DNA from: JAITMY01 sp031553765 | GTDB taxonomy: Bacteria > Bacteroidota > Bacteroidia > Bacteroidales > UBA932 | Direction of reading: 5' to 3' | Assembly: GCA_031553765.1 (NCBI GenBank) | Contig: JAVBKY010000003.1 | Location: 124,001-188,000 of the forward strand | Length of the DNA: 64,000 bases | In this document: piece by piece, positions 62,445 to 64,000 of the stretch | Layout: every line of letters begins with the position of its first letter | Position numbering within the stretch: position 1 is the stretch's first letter | Translations under genes and position numbers: made by a program | The notes under the pieces: generated by a model | Databases searched by the model: none | Seen by the model: the letters and a program-made list of their open reading frames with translations, nothing else | Told to the model about the DNA's origin: nothing

Positions 62445-64000
62445 TTATCGCTTCAGCTCCAGCTGCCCATTCACCCCAATCTCCTCAACAAAATACCTGT
62501 CGTGTGAAATAACCAGTAGGCTACCACGGTAATTTTTGATAGTTTGGGTGAGTATTTCAAGGCTTGAAATATCAAGATTATTGGTAGGCTCGTCAAGTAC
62601 TATGAGGTCGGGAGTTTGGTTGCTAATCATAAGGCAGCACAGGTACAGGCGCATTTTTTCGCCTCCGCTAAGCGTGCGGCAGCTCTTATCCCACGTATCG
62701 GGTGAAAACAGAAAACGGTTAAGACGAATTTTAATATCGTGCTCAGCCAGGGCTTGCGTATTGTAGCGCTCGGCCAGCTGCACTACCGTATCGTCAACAT
62801 CTACGTGGGTGTAATTTTGGTCGAGGTAAATCCATGAAAATTCCGCGCGACGCACCTCGCCGCTTGACGGTGCAAGTACGCCTGCGAGCAAGTTAACAAA
62901 CGTGGTTTTACCCGCGCCGTTGTTGCCTGAGATGTGTATGCGATCGCTGCTGTATAGCTTAAAGTCAACGGGCTCTGCCCACAGCATTTCATCGGTGTTA
63001 CTATAGGCAAAATTCACCTGCGAGGCTTCTACGAGCAACTTTCCCGCGTGTAGCGAGGTATTGTCAAAGTCAATTTTCAAATTTCGCAGCGCACTTTGCT
63101 GCTGGCGTAGCTCGCTCAACTTTTTTTGACTTTCGCCAATAATTTCAGCGTGCTTATCCTTCAGCTTTGCCGATGTATTTTCGGCAGCACCGCCCTTAGC
63201 ATTCATCAAAATACGAGGTGCGCCTCCCTGTGCTTTGACTTTTTCACCCTGTGCCATGCGCTTTTCCTGCCGCTGTTTTACCTCCTGCGCTTTTTTTCGG
63301 GCAAGCCGCAACGCCTTTTCTTCCTCGTGAATACTTTCGGCAAGAGCGTTATCCTGTAACCCCTTTTGCTCACGGTAAAAATCGTAGTTGCCGCCGTATA
63401 GCTTTACGCCAAACTCCGACAGCTCGTAGGTGGTGTTTAGCAGGTTGAGCAACGTTACATCGTGGCTCACAATCACTATTGCCGCGCGACTTTGCTCAAT
63501 GTAGCGATACAGCAAATCACGACTTGCTCGGTCGAGATGGTTAGTTGGCTCGTCAAGTAAAATGATTTCGGGAGTGTGAATGAGCAAACCGGCGAGGTAC
63601 ACCTTTGTTTTTTCGCCGCCGCTAAGGTCGTTCATCGATGAACTTAACTTCACATGTGGCAACCCCCAGTAGTCAAGTGCCGATTTGCAGCGCTCCTCAA
63701 TATCCCAGTCATCACCCAAGGCATCGTAATCGGATTGTAGCACGCTGCCTTGGGTTATGGCATCAAGCGCACACAGCTTTTCCTGCGCCTGCAATACCTC
63801 TGCTACAGTTAACGTAAGTATGCCTGTATGCTGCGGAACGTAGTAGGGTTTTGAGGAGCAAACAATGCTTCCTTCTTCGGTTTGTAGCACTCCCGCCATA
63901 AGGCGCAGCAGCGTGGATTTCCCAGCACCATTGTTACCCACAATAGAAACTTTCTCCGCTGCTTCAACGGAAAAATTTAGGTGGATGAATAAAGGATTTT
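62445..64000 (-). CDS. ABC-F family ATPase (5' end beyond the window)
   Basis: At least 518 residues of a soluble twin-ATPase. Domain 1: Walker A GNNGAGKSTLLRL, signature NDLSGGEKTKVYLAGLL, Walker B IILLDEPTNHLD. A charged interdomain linker of about 80 residues (RLARKKAQEVKQRQEKRMAQG) follows, then domain 2: Walker A GNNGAGKTTFVNLL, LSGGEKMRLYLCCLM, LIVLDEPTNNLD, and an SHDRYFVEEIG end. ABC-F proteins bind the ribosomal E site and modulate translation, some conferring antibiotic resistance. The frame is open to the window edge, so only ~20-40 N-terminal residues are missing. Confidence 0.9.
   Translation of the reverse strand, partial: NPLFIHLNFSVEAAEKVSIVGNNGAGKSTLLRLMAGVLQTEEGSIVCSSKPYYVPQHTGILTLTVAEVLQAQEKLCALDAITQGSVLQSDYDALGDDWDIEERCKSALDYWGLPHVKLSSSMNDLSGGEKTKVYLAGLLIHTPEIILLDEPTNHLDRASRDLLYRYIEQSRAAIVIVSHDVTLLNLLNTTYELSEFGVKLYGGNYDFYREQKGLQDNALAESIHEEEKALRLARKKAQEVKQRQEKRMAQGEKVKAQGGAPRILMNAKGGAAENTSAKLKDKHAEIIGESQKKLSELRQQQSALRNLKIDFDNTSLHAGKLLVEASQVNFAYSNTDEMLWAEPVDFKLYSSDRIHISGNNGAGKTTFVNLLAGVLAPSSGEVRRAEFSWIYLDQNYTHVDVDDTVVQLAERYNTQALAEHDIKIRLNRFLFSPDTWDKSCRTLSGGEKMRLYLCCLMISNQTPDLIVLDEPTNNLDISSLEILTQTIKNYRGSLLVISHDRYFVEEIGVNGQLELKR

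Noticed and set aside
1..64000. CRISPR array or classical IS element
   Set aside because: No regularly spaced identical direct repeats with unique spacers, and no transposase besides the Y1 gene and the phage DDE transposase. The 11-bp TTTAAA arrays are far too short for CRISPR.

Overview
The window is Bacteroidetes chromosome, most likely order Bacteroidales, interrupted by one intact-looking Mu-like transposable prophage. The host assignment rests on a PorZ-type type IX secretion protein with a C-terminal sorting domain, many promoters of the Bacteroidetes form TTTG-N19-21-TAnnTTTG, near absence of Shine-Dalgarno sequences, and families of dispersed palindromes typical of the phylum. The genus cannot be fixed from the sequence alone.

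Host left part (1 to about 22.9 kb). On the minus strand: the 5' end of gmd, rfbC, a class I/II aminotransferase, panC, recO, porZ and an EamA transporter. Then mostly plus strand: a 3-methyladenine DNA glycosylase, lipoate ligase, a patatin-like lipase, mfd (carrying an in-frame palindromic repeat), a minus-strand flippase-like membrane protein, tRNA-Phe, an LTA-synthase-like sulfatase-fold enzyme, an outer-membrane barrel, a SAM-I riboswitch with metX, an OmpH/Skp chaperone, an M16 peptidase, an O-methyltransferase, and a REP-associated Y1 transposase between long inverted repeats.

Prophage (about 22.9 to 54.9 kb). The right end holds the switch: a plus-strand repressor facing a minus-strand early operon that starts with a small Ner/Cro-like protein and continues with a MuA-type DDE transposase, MuB-type ATPase, a second P-loop ATPase, GemA-like and DUF3164 proteins and small hypotheticals. 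The head and packaging genes (TerS, TerL, gp36-like, portal, MuF, G, gp37-like) run rightward from about 38.27 kb. The remaining late genes run leftward from the same point: two tRNA genes, protease/scaffold, capsid, a lysis cassette, sheath, tube, frameshifted tail chaperones, tape measure, baseplate, tail fibre, and finally a Dam-like methyltransferase in the place Mu uses for mom.

The strongest unusual signals are in the prophage. First, a textbook -1 frameshift signal would fuse portal to MuF. Second, arrays of TTTAAA boxes at exact 11-bp spacing sit immediately before start codons at many loci on both strands. Third, the MuF protein has a C-terminal PD-(D/E)XK toxin-like domain, with a three-hairpin RNA candidate directly behind it on the other strand. 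Fourth, an initiator-like tRNA and a second tRNA with a six-base anticodon loop form the leader of the late operon. There is also a single-gene membrane moron in the tail operon and a u-spanin-like lipoprotein.

Host right part (54.9 to 64 kb): gpmI, a large beta-helix lipoprotein (Cthe_2159-like carbohydrate-binding), a LytS/LytTR two-component pair, a nitronate monooxygenase-like flavoprotein, and the 3' part of an ABC-F ATPase, separated by several families of palindromic repeats.
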